Under the pieces are notes generated by a model, which saw nothing but the letters and a program-made list of their open reading frames with translations, searched no databases and was not told where the DNA came from. Below are positions 1 through 5,771 of a stretch of 6,527 bases of DNA, piece after piece. This stretch comes from Natronomonas sp. GTDB taxonomy: Archaea > Halobacteriota > Halobacteria > Halobacteriales > Haloarculaceae. Where the stretch lies: the NCBI GenBank assembly GCA_007135435.1, contig SLIW01000098.1:1-6527 (forward strand). The letters run 5' to 3'. Each line of letters starts with the position of its first letter. The stretch's first letter is position 1. Position numbers and translations under genes: made by a program.

Positions 1-712
1 CCCGCAACGCCCGGACCCCGAACGTCTCCGTGGCGTAGTGTCCCGCGAGGAAGACGTTCAGTCCCGCCTCGCGCGCCTCGTGGTACGCCTGCTGCTTCCC
101 CTCGCCAGTCACGAGCGCGTCGACGCCCGCGTCGCCGGCCTCCCCGATCCAGTCGGTCCCGGCGCCGGTGACGATGGCGAGGTCCTCCACCGATTCCGGG
201 CCGAACTCGAGAACTCGCACCGGGCGGTCGCCGGTGTCCAGCGACGAGAGCCGCTCGCGGAGCGCGTCGACCGGCCCGGGCTCCGGTACCCGCGCACGCT
301 GTCCCACGGTCACGTCACCGTGGGTGCCGAACGGCTCGACGACCTCGCAGTCAAGGAAGTCGGCGAGGCGGGCCGCGTTGCCGAGGTCGTCGTGGCCATC
401 GAGCGGCAGGTGGGAGACGTAGAGCGCGAGATCGCCCTCGACGAGCGCGGCCACCCGCTCGAAGTCCCGGCCCGTCAATCGGTCCAGGCCGCCCCAGATC
501 ATCCCGTGGTGAACGACGAGCACGTCCGCGCCGGCGTCCACCGCCTCCTCGACCGTCGCGGCGACCCCGTCGACGGCGAACGCGGCGTGCTCGACCTCGC
601 CGAGCCGTTCGGCGGAGCCGATCTGGAGCCCGTTGGGACTGGCGTCGACGTCCGCGTAGGCCTCGTGGTCGAGCTCGTCGTCCAGGCGGTCGCAGAACTC
701 CGAGAGGTGCAT
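1..712 (-). CDS. NIF3-like dinuclear metal center protein, C-terminus cut by window edge
   Basis: The 237 visible codons start at ATG 712 and run off the left edge, so probably only the last 10 to 30 residues are missing (family length about 250). The NIF3/DUF34 family folds into hexameric rings with a two-metal site per subunit. Its enzymatic role is not settled, though GTP cyclohydrolase-like and phosphatase-like activities have been proposed. Family signatures are visible in order: an N-terminal segment ending in SPNGLQIG (25-32), the metal-ligand motif VVHHG (66-70), SHLPLD (100-105), TGAGTDWI (182-189), VTGEGKQQ (201-208) and GHYATE (224-229). The HHG, HLPLD and GHYATE elements supply the expected His, Asp and Glu ligands, so the site looks intact. 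The start is chosen because the protein begins at the normal family N-terminus and a TATA-like stretch lies about 27 nt upstream. It is downstream of and codirectional with the kinase but 395 nt away, so probably transcribed separately. The family call is firm; biological role is open. Confidence 0.93.
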   Translation of the reverse strand, partial: MHLSEFCDRLDDELDHEAYADVDASPNGLQIGSAERLGEVEHAAFAVDGVAATVEEAVDAGADVLVVHHGMIWGGLDRLTGRDFERVAALVEGDLALYVSHLPLDGHDDLGNAARLADFLDCEVVEPFGTHGDVTVGQRARVPEPGPVDALRERLSSLDTGDRPVRVLEFGPESVEDLAIVTGAGTDWIGEAGDAGVDALVTGEGKQQAYHEAREAGLNVFLAGHYATETFGVRALR

Positions 713-734
713 GTCGCATCGCTCGGCGGGCTGG

Positions 735-744
735 CATTTGAATC
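735..744 (-). promoter_or_regulatory. TATA-like box for the NIF3-like gene
   Basis: On the minus strand this reads GATTCAAATG, the only AT-rich patch in a GC-rich stretch. Its centre lies about 27 nt before ATG 712, the spacing expected for a haloarchaeal promoter whose transcript starts at or next to the start codon. The match to the TTTAWA-type consensus is imperfect. The same patch could also serve the plus-strand ORF at 785, about 45 nt away. Position is seen directly; promoter function is inferred. Confidence 0.4.
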
Positions 745-784
745 TGGCCCGTTGCGACCGGCTGTGATCGGGTACCCTGGGCGG

Positions 785-1054
785 GTGTCGGAGATCCCCG
801 ACCGTTCGGCACCGGGAGCTCCGACCGTTCACCGATCCGTCGCGCTGGTCGGTCTCGACGACGAGCCCCTGAACCGGTCGGAGCGACCGTCGCCGCTGGA
901 CGACGACACGATGTCCGAGCAGCTCGACGCCATCGAACGAGACACCAGTCGCCGATGGGTCCGCCACACCTGTCACCGAAAGGTCCGCCACACCTGTCAC
1001 CGAAAGGTCCGCCACACCTGTCACCGATGGATCCACCACACCTGTCGCCAATAG
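785..1054 (+). CDS. Candidate 89-residue protein, acidic N-terminal half and Cys/His octapeptide repeat tail
   Basis: I do not recognise this protein. The reading frame from GTG 785 to TAG 1052-1054 fills most of an otherwise unexplained gap between two minus-strand genes. Residues 1-43 are acidic and haloarchaeal in composition (LDDEP at 24-28, PLDDD at 37-41), with mostly G or C at third positions. An internal ATG at 911 (M43, then SEQLDAIERD) is an alternative start giving 47 residues. Residues 59-89 consist of four octapeptide units: VRHTCHRK twice, VRHTCHRW, then a truncated IHHTCRQ. A degenerate unit, ERDTSRRW, precedes them at 51-58. The tail is strongly basic with four Cys and many His, unusual for a salt-in proteome, and could bind metal or nucleic acid, but this is speculation. 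A weak AT-rich patch sits about 45 nt upstream and no clear Shine-Dalgarno is seen. It converges on the kinase, ending 53 nt from its stop. Against it, the DNA repeat degrades on past the stop codon, so this may be a chance frame through a slippage array. Confidence 0.33.
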   Translation: MSEIPDRSAPGAPTVHRSVALVGLDDEPLNRSERPSPLDDDTMSEQLDAIERDTSRRWVRHTCHRKVRHTCHRKVRHTCHRWIHHTCRQ

Positions 1055-1073
1055 GCCCACCACGCCTACCCCA
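934..1073. repeat. 24-bp tandem repeat, three near-identical units flanked by degenerate ones
   Basis: The period is exactly 24 bp. Units at 958-981 and 982-1005 are identical, and 1006-1029 differs only at its last two bases. Unit 1030-1053 matches at 19 of 24 positions. Degenerate copies flank the core: 934-957 on the left (17 of 24 against the third unit) and about 1054-1073 on the right. The shared core is CCACACCTGTCACC. Identity at the centre and decay at the ends is typical of recent expansion by replication slippage. Because 24 is a multiple of three, all six frames read as octapeptide repeats, so the periodicity alone does not prove coding. There are no variable spacers, so it is not a CRISPR array. 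Confidence 0.95.
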
Positions 1074-1107
1074 CGGTCGTGTCAGCCGTTCGGTACCGGA
1101 CGCCCGG

Positions 1108-3921
1108 TCACCGGTCCGCCGTCCCGACGGCGGGGAGGGTGAAGGAGAACGTCGACCCCTCCCCGGGTTCGGAGTCGATCCCGATCTCGCCACCGTGGCG
1201 TTCGACGATCCGCTCACAGAGGGCGAGGCCGATGCCCGTCCCGGCGTGTTCGTCCCGGGTGTGGAGCCGGTTGAACACCGCGAAGACCCGGTCGGCGTCC
1301 TCCGGGTCGATGCCGATCCCCTCGTCGCTGACCGAGATCCGCCACCGCGACCCCTCCCGCGACGCGGAGACGTGGACGCGCGGCGGCTCGTCCCCGCTGT
1401 ACTCGATGGCGTTGTGCAGGAGGTTCTGGAAGACGCGTCTGAGCTGGTTCTCGTCGCCCTCCACCCGCGGGAGCTCCTCGGAGGTGATCTCGGCGTCCGT
1501 CTCCTCGATCGTGACCCGGAGGTCGTCCAGGGTGTCGGCGAGGACCGCGTCCAGGTCGACCGGCCTGAACGGGTCGCCCCGCGTCTCGACCCGGGAGTAC
1601 TCCAGGAGGCCCTCGATCATCGCCCGCATCCGCTCGGCGCCGTCGACGGCGAACCCGAGGAACTCCCGGCCGTCCTCGTCGAGCTCGTCGCCGTAGCGGC
1701 GCTCGATGAGCTGTAGGTAGCTCGAGACCATGCGGAGGGGCTCCTGGAGGTCGTGGGAGGCGGCGTAGGCGAACTGCTCGAGGCGGTGGTTCGAGTCCTC
1801 GAGGCGCTCGTTGGTCTTCTCGAGATCCGCGACCAGCGCCTCGAGCTCCTCCTGGTAGCGGTGGCGCTCGATCGCCTCCGCGAGCACGTTGGCGACGCTG
1901 TGGACGAAGTTGACGTCCTCGGCGGTGAACTCGCGGCGCTCGGTGTGGTGGGTCCCGAGGATGCCCCACGGTTCGTCGAACGGGCCGATGACGGTGCTGA
2001 TCCCGCTGCGGACGTCGTGGCTCGTCAGCAGCTCGGGGCCGCTGAACCGCGTCTCGGTCTCGAGGTCCTCGACGACGATCGGGTGGTCGTTCGCCAGCGT
2101 GTAGGCGGCCTGGGAGTCCGCCTCGACCGCCGAGACGGTCGCCTCCCCGACGATCCCCGCGTCCCAGCCGACCCCCTGGCGCAAGAGGAGCTCCTCGGCG
2201 TCCCGATCGAGGTCGAGCACCTTGCAGTAGTCGTTGTCGAGGACGTCCGCCACCGCCCGTGCGGCCTCGTGCATCAGCTCGTCGAGGTCGTCGGTCTCGA
2301 GCGCGTACTGGCCCAGGTCGGCGACGACCTCCTGCTGACGGGCCCGGCGTTCGAGCTGCCGTTCGCGCTCCTTGCGGTCGGTGACGTCCCGGAAGTACAC
2401 CGAGATCCCGGTCTCCGAGGGGTACAGGTTCCCCTCGATCCAGACGTCGAGCCCCTCTGCGTAGAACTCGTAGCTGGTGGCCTCCTGGTCGTCCATCGCG
2501 CGGTGGAAGGCCTCCCAGACCTCCTCGGCCTCGGCGGACGACGGGAAGACCTCCCAGAACGTCTCGCCGAGGAGCTCGTCCTCGTCGTGCTGGAGGAGCT
2601 CTTCCGCGCGCTCGTTGACGTGGGTGAACCGGAACTCGTCGTCGACCGAGAAGAAGGCGTCCGAGATCCTGCCGAAGATCCGCTGGAGCTCGCTCTCGAG
2701 CTCCTGCTCGCGCTCGTAGCGCTCGGTCATGTCGCGGGTGACCTTCAGGAACCCCCGGTGGGTGCCGTCGTCGTCCCGGACCGCGGTGATCGTCACGTTC
2801 GCCCAGAACCGTGAGCCGTCCTCCCGGACCCGCCAGCCCTCGTCCTCCACCGACCCCTCCGCGAGGGCCTGCTCGAGGTTCCGCTCGGGCACGCCCTCCG
2901 CGCGGTCCGCCTCCGTGTAGAACGTGGAGAAGTGCTCGCCGATTATCTCGTCGGCCTCGTACCCCTTGATGTTCGACGCCCCCTCGTTCCAGCTGGTGAC
3001 GTGGCCGTCCGTATCGAGCCGGAAGATGGCGTACTCCTGGACGGCGTCGACCAGCGACTGGAACCGCTCCTGGGTCTCCCGGAGGACGCCCTCAGAGACC
3101 TTCCGGTCGGTGACGTCGTCGTAGAGCTCGATCCGGCCGCCGGCGTAGCGGCCGGACTCGATCGGCTTGCTCTTGTGCTCCAGCCACCGCTCCGCGCGGC
3201 CGTCGCCGGCGAGGACGTGGCACTCGAAGCGCTCGACGTAGGTGTTGTCGTCGTAGGTGGCCGTCACCGTTTCGGCGAACCGCTCCGGGTCCTCGAGCCG
3301 GTCCGCGACGAGCTCGTCGATGACCTCGCGCTTGTCGCGACCGATCAGGGTCTCCCGGTCGAGGCCGAAGTACTCCTCGATGGTCTCGTCGGCCCACGCG
3401 ATCCGGAAGTCGTCGTCGAGCACGAAGACGCCGATGTCCACCTCGTCGAGGACGTCGGTGATGGACTCGTAGGACGCCCGCGCCGTCTCGAGGGACGCCT
3501 CCTGTCGCTTCCGCTCGGAGACGTCCCGCGCGACGCCGATGGTCCCCCCGAACTCGCCGTCCTCGACGAGCAGGGTGATCCGCAGCTCGCAGGGAACGGT
3601 CTCCCCGTCGGCGGTGTGGACCTCGAGCGCCACGTGGATGACGTCGTCCCCATCACGTTCTGGGTCGAACTGCGCGGCGATCTCCCGCTCGATCCGTTCG
3701 ACCTCCGCCTCGTCGAGGAGGAGCGAGACGTGCTCACCGAGGAGCGCCTCCCGGGAGTAGCCGGTCGTCTCGACGATCACGTCGTTGACCGCGACGAAGC
3801 GCCCGCCCGCGTCGAGCTGGTAGATCCCGTCGTCGATGGCGTTCACGAGCGTCTCGTACCGGTGGAGGGCGGCCTCCGCGTCGACGCCGTCCCAGAACCC
3901 GACGTCCGCCCGTGAGGTCAT
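1108..3921 (-). CDS. Multi-PAS/GAF sensor histidine kinase, soluble
   Basis: This 937-residue kinase should autophosphorylate on His in response to an unidentified intracellular signal and pass the phosphate to a response regulator. Domains in order: PAS1 about 20-140, PAS2 about 150-280, PAS3 about 285-405 (with NIKGYEADEIIGEHFSTFY at 317-335), PAS4 about 415-520, GAF about 530-690, a coiled-coil linker about 688-716, HisKA about 717-780 and HATPase about 785-932. The phosphoacceptor is H723 in SHDLQEP. The ATPase boxes are all present: N box NLLHNAIEY (833-841), G1 DEGIGID (866-872), F box VFAVFNRLH (879-887) and G2 GTGIGLAL (894-901). No transmembrane segment or signal peptide is visible, so it is cytoplasmic. 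Cofactors of the PAS domains cannot be read from sequence. ATG 3921 is preferred over an in-frame TTG at 3945 because a TATA box sits about 27 nt before the ATG and overlaps the TTG. No receiver domain or response regulator is encoded here, so its partner must lie elsewhere. Confidence 0.96.
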   Translation of the reverse strand: MTSRADVGFWDGVDAEAALHRYETLVNAIDDGIYQLDAGGRFVAVNDVIVETTGYSREALLGEHVSLLLDEAEVERIEREIAAQFDPERDGDDVIHVALEVHTADGETVPCELRITLLVEDGEFGGTIGVARDVSERKRQEASLETARASYESITDVLDEVDIGVFVLDDDFRIAWADETIEEYFGLDRETLIGRDKREVIDELVADRLEDPERFAETVTATYDDNTYVERFECHVLAGDGRAERWLEHKSKPIESGRYAGGRIELYDDVTDRKVSEGVLRETQERFQSLVDAVQEYAIFRLDTDGHVTSWNEGASNIKGYEADEIIGEHFSTFYTEADRAEGVPERNLEQALAEGSVEDEGWRVREDGSRFWANVTITAVRDDDGTHRGFLKVTRDMTERYEREQELESELQRIFGRISDAFFSVDDEFRFTHVNERAEELLQHDEDELLGETFWEVFPSSAEAEEVWEAFHRAMDDQEATSYEFYAEGLDVWIEGNLYPSETGISVYFRDVTDRKERERQLERRARQQEVVADLGQYALETDDLDELMHEAARAVADVLDNDYCKVLDLDRDAEELLLRQGVGWDAGIVGEATVSAVEADSQAAYTLANDHPIVVEDLETETRFSGPELLTSHDVRSGISTVIGPFDEPWGILGTHHTERREFTAEDVNFVHSVANVLAEAIERHRYQEELEALVADLEKTNERLEDSNHRLEQFAYAASHDLQEPLRMVSSYLQLIERRYGDELDEDGREFLGFAVDGAERMRAMIEGLLEYSRVETRGDPFRPVDLDAVLADTLDDLRVTIEETDAEITSEELPRVEGDENQLRRVFQNLLHNAIEYSGDEPPRVHVSASREGSRWRISVSDEGIGIDPEDADRVFAVFNRLHTRDEHAGTGIGLALCERIVERHGGEIGIDSEPGEGSTFSFTLPAVGTADR
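1116..1133 (-). other. Perfect hairpin in the last codons of the kinase gene
   Basis: CCGCCGTC and its exact reverse complement GACGGCGG are separated by two bases, giving a GC-only-ended stem just before the kinase stop codon. On the minus strand it could fold at the 3' end of the mRNA. There is no following T-tract, so it is not called as a terminator, and it lies within coding sequence in a genome where GC-rich palindromes arise easily. Confidence 0.3.
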
Positions 3922-3943
3922 AGTAGACGATTCCGACGCACAC

Positions 3944-3950
3944 AATTAAA
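3944..3950 (-). promoter_or_regulatory. TATA box of the kinase gene, leaderless promoter
   Basis: On the minus strand this reads TTTAATT, close to the haloarchaeal TATA consensus. Its centre is about 27 nt upstream of ATG 3921, so transcription should start at or within a base or two of the start codon, giving a leaderless mRNA. It is the most AT-rich spot in the 119-nt divergent gap between the kinase and the small membrane protein. Start-site mapping would settle it. Confidence 0.75.
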
Positions 3951-4008
3951 GGCCGCGTCCGGCGTGATGGATGCCCCCTGCGGCCCATCACCGCCAGCCG
4001 GGCACGAA

Positions 4009-4016
4009 CCTACTTG
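4009..4016 (+). promoter_or_regulatory. Possible weak TATA element for the small membrane protein gene
   Basis: CCTACTTG lies about 28 nt upstream of ATG 4041, the correct spacing for a leaderless archaeal promoter, but its match to the consensus is poor. It is proposed from position more than from sequence. The TTG at 4014-4016 could also be read as an in-frame start, but lies too far upstream of the plausible N-terminus. Confidence 0.3.
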
Positions 4017-4040
4017 GCACTCCACGTCGTATCGCCGACG

Positions 4041-4229
4041 ATGGAACCGGCGCCAGAGCGTCGATGTCACCTGTTGATGGGCGTCTCGTTGATCCTGCTG
4101 ACGGTCGGCATCGGGTACTTCGTCGTGTTCGGAACGACGCTGGCGGACTTCCTGGTGATCGTCGGCGGGCTGTTCCTCGGCTGGGTGGCGTTCCTGTTCT
4201 GCCTCGGGAACGCCTCCTTCTGGCGGTAG
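4041..4229 (+). CDS. Small two-helix membrane protein, 62 residues, function unknown
   Basis: I do not recognise a functional family. The protein has a short charged N-terminus (MEPAPERR, 1-8) followed by two hydrophobic segments at about 10-31 and 36-58, joined by a short GTTLAD turn. It ends in NASFWR right after the second helix. It has no cleavable signal sequence and almost no soluble part, so both termini probably lie on the same side of the membrane, the cytoplasm if the N-terminal arginines follow the positive-inside rule. Compact proteins of this design are frequent and mostly uncharacterised in haloarchaea. ATG 4041 is chosen because it gives a charged start ahead of the first helix; the frame extends upstream only to a TTG at 4014. 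It is divergent from the kinase (119 nt between starts) and convergent with the methyltransferase (125 nt between stops). Proximity to the kinase might suggest a shared signal, but nothing in the sequence proves it. Confidence 0.72.
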   Translation: MEPAPERRCHLLMGVSLILLTVGIGYFVVFGTTLADFLVIVGGLFLGWVAFLFCLGNASFWR

Positions 4230-4354
4230 TCGGGCGGTTTCGAAGGGCGGAGCCACCAGACGTGCATCCACGCGAGACCTGGCCGGGAGTGTCAAGCCGT
4301 AGCCGGGAGGGCTCATACGTCGCTCCGACCGTCGACTCGCGGTCCCACCACCGG

Positions 4355-5299
4355 TCAGCGACTCGCACAGACCATGACGTGCCGGAGTCGAGGCAGTGCC
4401 TCGTGGGCGGCCTGGACCTGCCCGGTCACGCGCTCGAAGTCGAGTCCCCACCGCGCGAGCAGCCGTCGGACGAGCGGGCCGAGCCTCCCCGCCAACCCGA
4501 GGTACAGGGTGGTCCACCGGCGGAAGGTGTCGATACTGTTCGGACCGAGCTCGCGGACCGACTCGACGGTCAGCCCCACGTCCTCGAGCGCTCGTCGGTA
4601 CTCCTCGAGCGTCCACAGCGGTGCCATGTCCCAGGCGTCCGCGAACGCATCCACTGCCGGTGACTCGGGCCCGTCTCGACGGAGGAGGTCGGTGGCGATC
4701 AGCCACCCACCGGGTCGCAATACCCGCTCGATCTCCGCGAAGACCGCCCCCTTGTGGGGGACGTAGACGATCGCGTCGATGGCGGTGCACGCGCCGAACG
4801 CGCCGTCGGCGAACGGCGCCCTGCTCGCATCACCGACGACGAACGACGGCGGTGCGCCCGCGGTGCGGGCGTTCCGCCGCGCCACCGCGACGTTGTACGG
4901 GACCAGGTCGATCCCCGTCGCGTCGACGCCGAGGCGGCGGTGGAGGTGCAGTGCCGGTCCGCCCCTGCCGCAGCCGACGTCGAGGAGGGGGACGCCGTCG
5001 GTGTGCGCCAGCCGTGCCTCAAGGGCGTCGCCGACCTGGTCGACGAGCCGCCGCTGGGGAGAGCCGACGAGGTGGGACTGGAACCGCCCGGAGTAGCCGA
5101 GGTTGAGGTACTCGGCGGTCGGGAGGAGCCGGCGGAACCCGTGCCAGATGTCCGCCCGGGTCCCGTCGTCCGAGAACTGTTCGGACAGCCGCTCGTGGTG
5201 CCGGTCCGGGACGGAACGTCCCCCTGCCGCCGATCCGTCGGTGGTCCCTCCGACAGGCGGCTCTCGATCGGTCGACCCCTTATCGGGCTCGTCGGGCAT
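4355..5299 (-). CDS. Class I SAM-dependent methyltransferase
   Basis: This 314-residue protein has a Rossmann-type SAM-binding domain. Motif I is LLDVGCGRGGPALHL (105-119), the acidic ribose-binding residue is D131 in GIDLVPYN (129-136), motif II lies around VVGDASRAPF (154-163), and the post-core strand is RVLRPGGWLIATD (192-204). The segment AEYLNLGYS (62-70) before motif I and the overall order resemble small-molecule methyltransferases of the tocopherol, sarcosine/dimethylglycine and sterol groups, so a quinone-, lipid- or amine-type substrate is plausible but not shown. Residues 1-35 are polar, low-complexity and probably disordered. ATG 5299 starts only 9 nt after the stop of the five-cysteine gene upstream, so the two are almost certainly cotranscribed, with this gene second. 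A basic, leucine-rich helical segment (about 266-290) follows the catalytic core and could contact a membrane or a lipid-like substrate. Family confidence is high, substrate confidence low. Confidence 0.92.
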   Translation of the reverse strand: MPDEPDKGSTDREPPVGGTTDGSAAGGRSVPDRHHERLSEQFSDDGTRADIWHGFRRLLPTAEYLNLGYSGRFQSHLVGSPQRRLVDQVGDALEARLAHTDGVPLLDVGCGRGGPALHLHRRLGVDATGIDLVPYNVAVARRNARTAGAPPSFVVGDASRAPFADGAFGACTAIDAIVYVPHKGAVFAEIERVLRPGGWLIATDLLRRDGPESPAVDAFADAWDMAPLWTLEEYRRALEDVGLTVESVRELGPNSIDTFRRWTTLYLGLAGRLGPLVRRLLARWGLDFERVTGQVQAAHEALPRLRHVMVCASR

Positions 5300-5308
5300 C
5301 CGACCGGG

Positions 5309-5677
5309 CTACAGCCGGGACACCTCCGAGTAGCAGTAGGCCGACTCCTCGCAGAACTCGAGGTTCTCGCAGCCCGTTGGCCGGAGGTAGTCGATGTCGC
5401 GGTGCTCTCGGAGGAAGGTGACGTAGCCGTCGTCGACCCGATCGAGGACGTCGTGGCAGAGCCACTTCCGGCCGAACCGGCCGGCGGCGAGGTTCCGATA
5501 GGGACACAGGAAGATCGTTCGCTCGACGCCGTCGACCCGGGGCCTCTCGACGATCCGCACGCCGACGAGCCGGTAAGCGAACCGGAGCCGGCGGACGACC
5601 GACTGCGGGGACGAGGCGCCCAGGAAGAGGACGTGCGCGAGCAGGTAGCCGAAGCCGTGGAGGAGGCGTCGTATCAT
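5309..5677 (-). CDS. Five-cysteine 122-residue protein, possibly ATC hydrolase-like
   Basis: I do not recognise it with certainty. The N-terminal 20 residues are hydrophobic and helix-prone (GFGYLLAHVLFLG, 8-20) and may lie along or in the membrane. The C-terminal half carries five cysteines: C58 in FLCPYRNL, C74 in KWLCHDVLD, C103 in GCE, C109 in FCEE and C115 in YCY. The order CPY, then a C-x-x-x-L-D helix, then a Gly-Cys pair near the end recalls the C-terminal region of L-2-amino-thiazoline-4-carboxylate hydrolase-like proteins (ATC hydrolase family). The spread could alternatively bind an iron-sulfur cluster or zinc. Both are inferences from the motif pattern. ATG 5677 is chosen over the much longer open frame because the upstream part overlaps the cupin gene and has non-coding composition, and because a TATA box lies about 35 nt upstream. 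It is the first gene of an operon with the methyltransferase, which suggests both act on the same small molecule. Confidence 0.75.
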   Translation of the reverse strand: MIRRLLHGFGYLLAHVLFLGASSPQSVVRRLRFAYRLVGVRIVERPRVDGVERTIFLCPYRNLAAGRFGRKWLCHDVLDRVDDGYVTFLREHRDIDYLRPTGCENLEFCEESAYCYSEVSRL

Positions 5678-5707
5678 CGCGTGGTCTGCGAGTACCGCGA
5701 CCAGGTG

Positions 5708-5715
5708 GATATATC
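5708..5715 (-). promoter_or_regulatory. TATA box for the Cys-rich protein and methyltransferase operon
   Basis: GATATATC is a strong TATA-like element and the only AT-rich octamer in the 94-nt gap downstream of the cupin gene. It is centred about 35 nt upstream of ATG 5677, which would place the transcript start about 8 to 10 nt before the start codon. The element is a perfect palindrome, but no plus-strand gene follows it, so only minus-strand use is proposed. Confidence 0.65.
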
Positions 5716-5771
5716 TGTTCCTCGGTCGGCGTCGGTGTGGCCAGGAGTCGAAGGCGCCCACGGATATTGCG

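Larger units (their letters stand above)
713..1107. other. 395-nt gap between the NIF3-like gene and the kinase
   Basis: Apart from the repeat array and the candidate plus-strand ORF, this gap contains the presumed NIF3 promoter and a 10-bp direct repeat, CCGACCGTTC, at 798-807 and 821-830 (23-bp offset). No tRNA-like structure, T-tract terminator or minus-strand gene is evident. It is long for a gap between two codirectional genes in a compact archaeal genome, which is one reason to take the small ORF seriously. Confidence 0.6.

Noticed and set aside
958..1053. CRISPR array
   Set aside because: The repeats are directly adjacent at 24 bp with no spacers, and no cas gene is present.
38..1054. 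Long plus-strand open frame of 338 codons
   Set aside because: Its first two thirds are antisense to the NIF3-like gene, whose family motifs are clear. Only the part from GTG 785 falls outside a real gene and is kept as a candidate.
351..1217. Minus-strand open frame containing GDRCGGPF repeats
   Set aside because: It overlaps both the NIF3-like gene and the end of the kinase in another frame, and its composition is Arg/Gly/Pro-rich as expected of GC-rich shadows. The peptide repeat is just the 24-bp array read in another frame.
1753..2814. Long plus-strand frames opposite the kinase, such as this 353-codon one
   Set aside because: The minus strand encodes an intact PAS/GAF/HisKA protein throughout. 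The antisense frames arise from high GC and codon bias and show no recognisable domain.
3922..3945. TTG start for the kinase adding eight residues
   Set aside because: The TTG overlaps the TATA box, so it would not be transcribed; ATG 3921 has correct leaderless spacing.
4230..4354. Possible RNA gene or terminator in the convergent gap after the membrane protein
   Set aside because: I found only an 8-bp direct repeat GCCGGGAG (4282-4289 and 4302-4309), with no cloverleaf, long stem or T-tract on either strand.
3918..4790. Minus-strand frame of 290 codons between the kinase and the methyltransferase
   Set aside because: It overlaps the methyltransferase in a different frame, is Arg-rich and opposes the membrane protein gene. 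It has no family signature.
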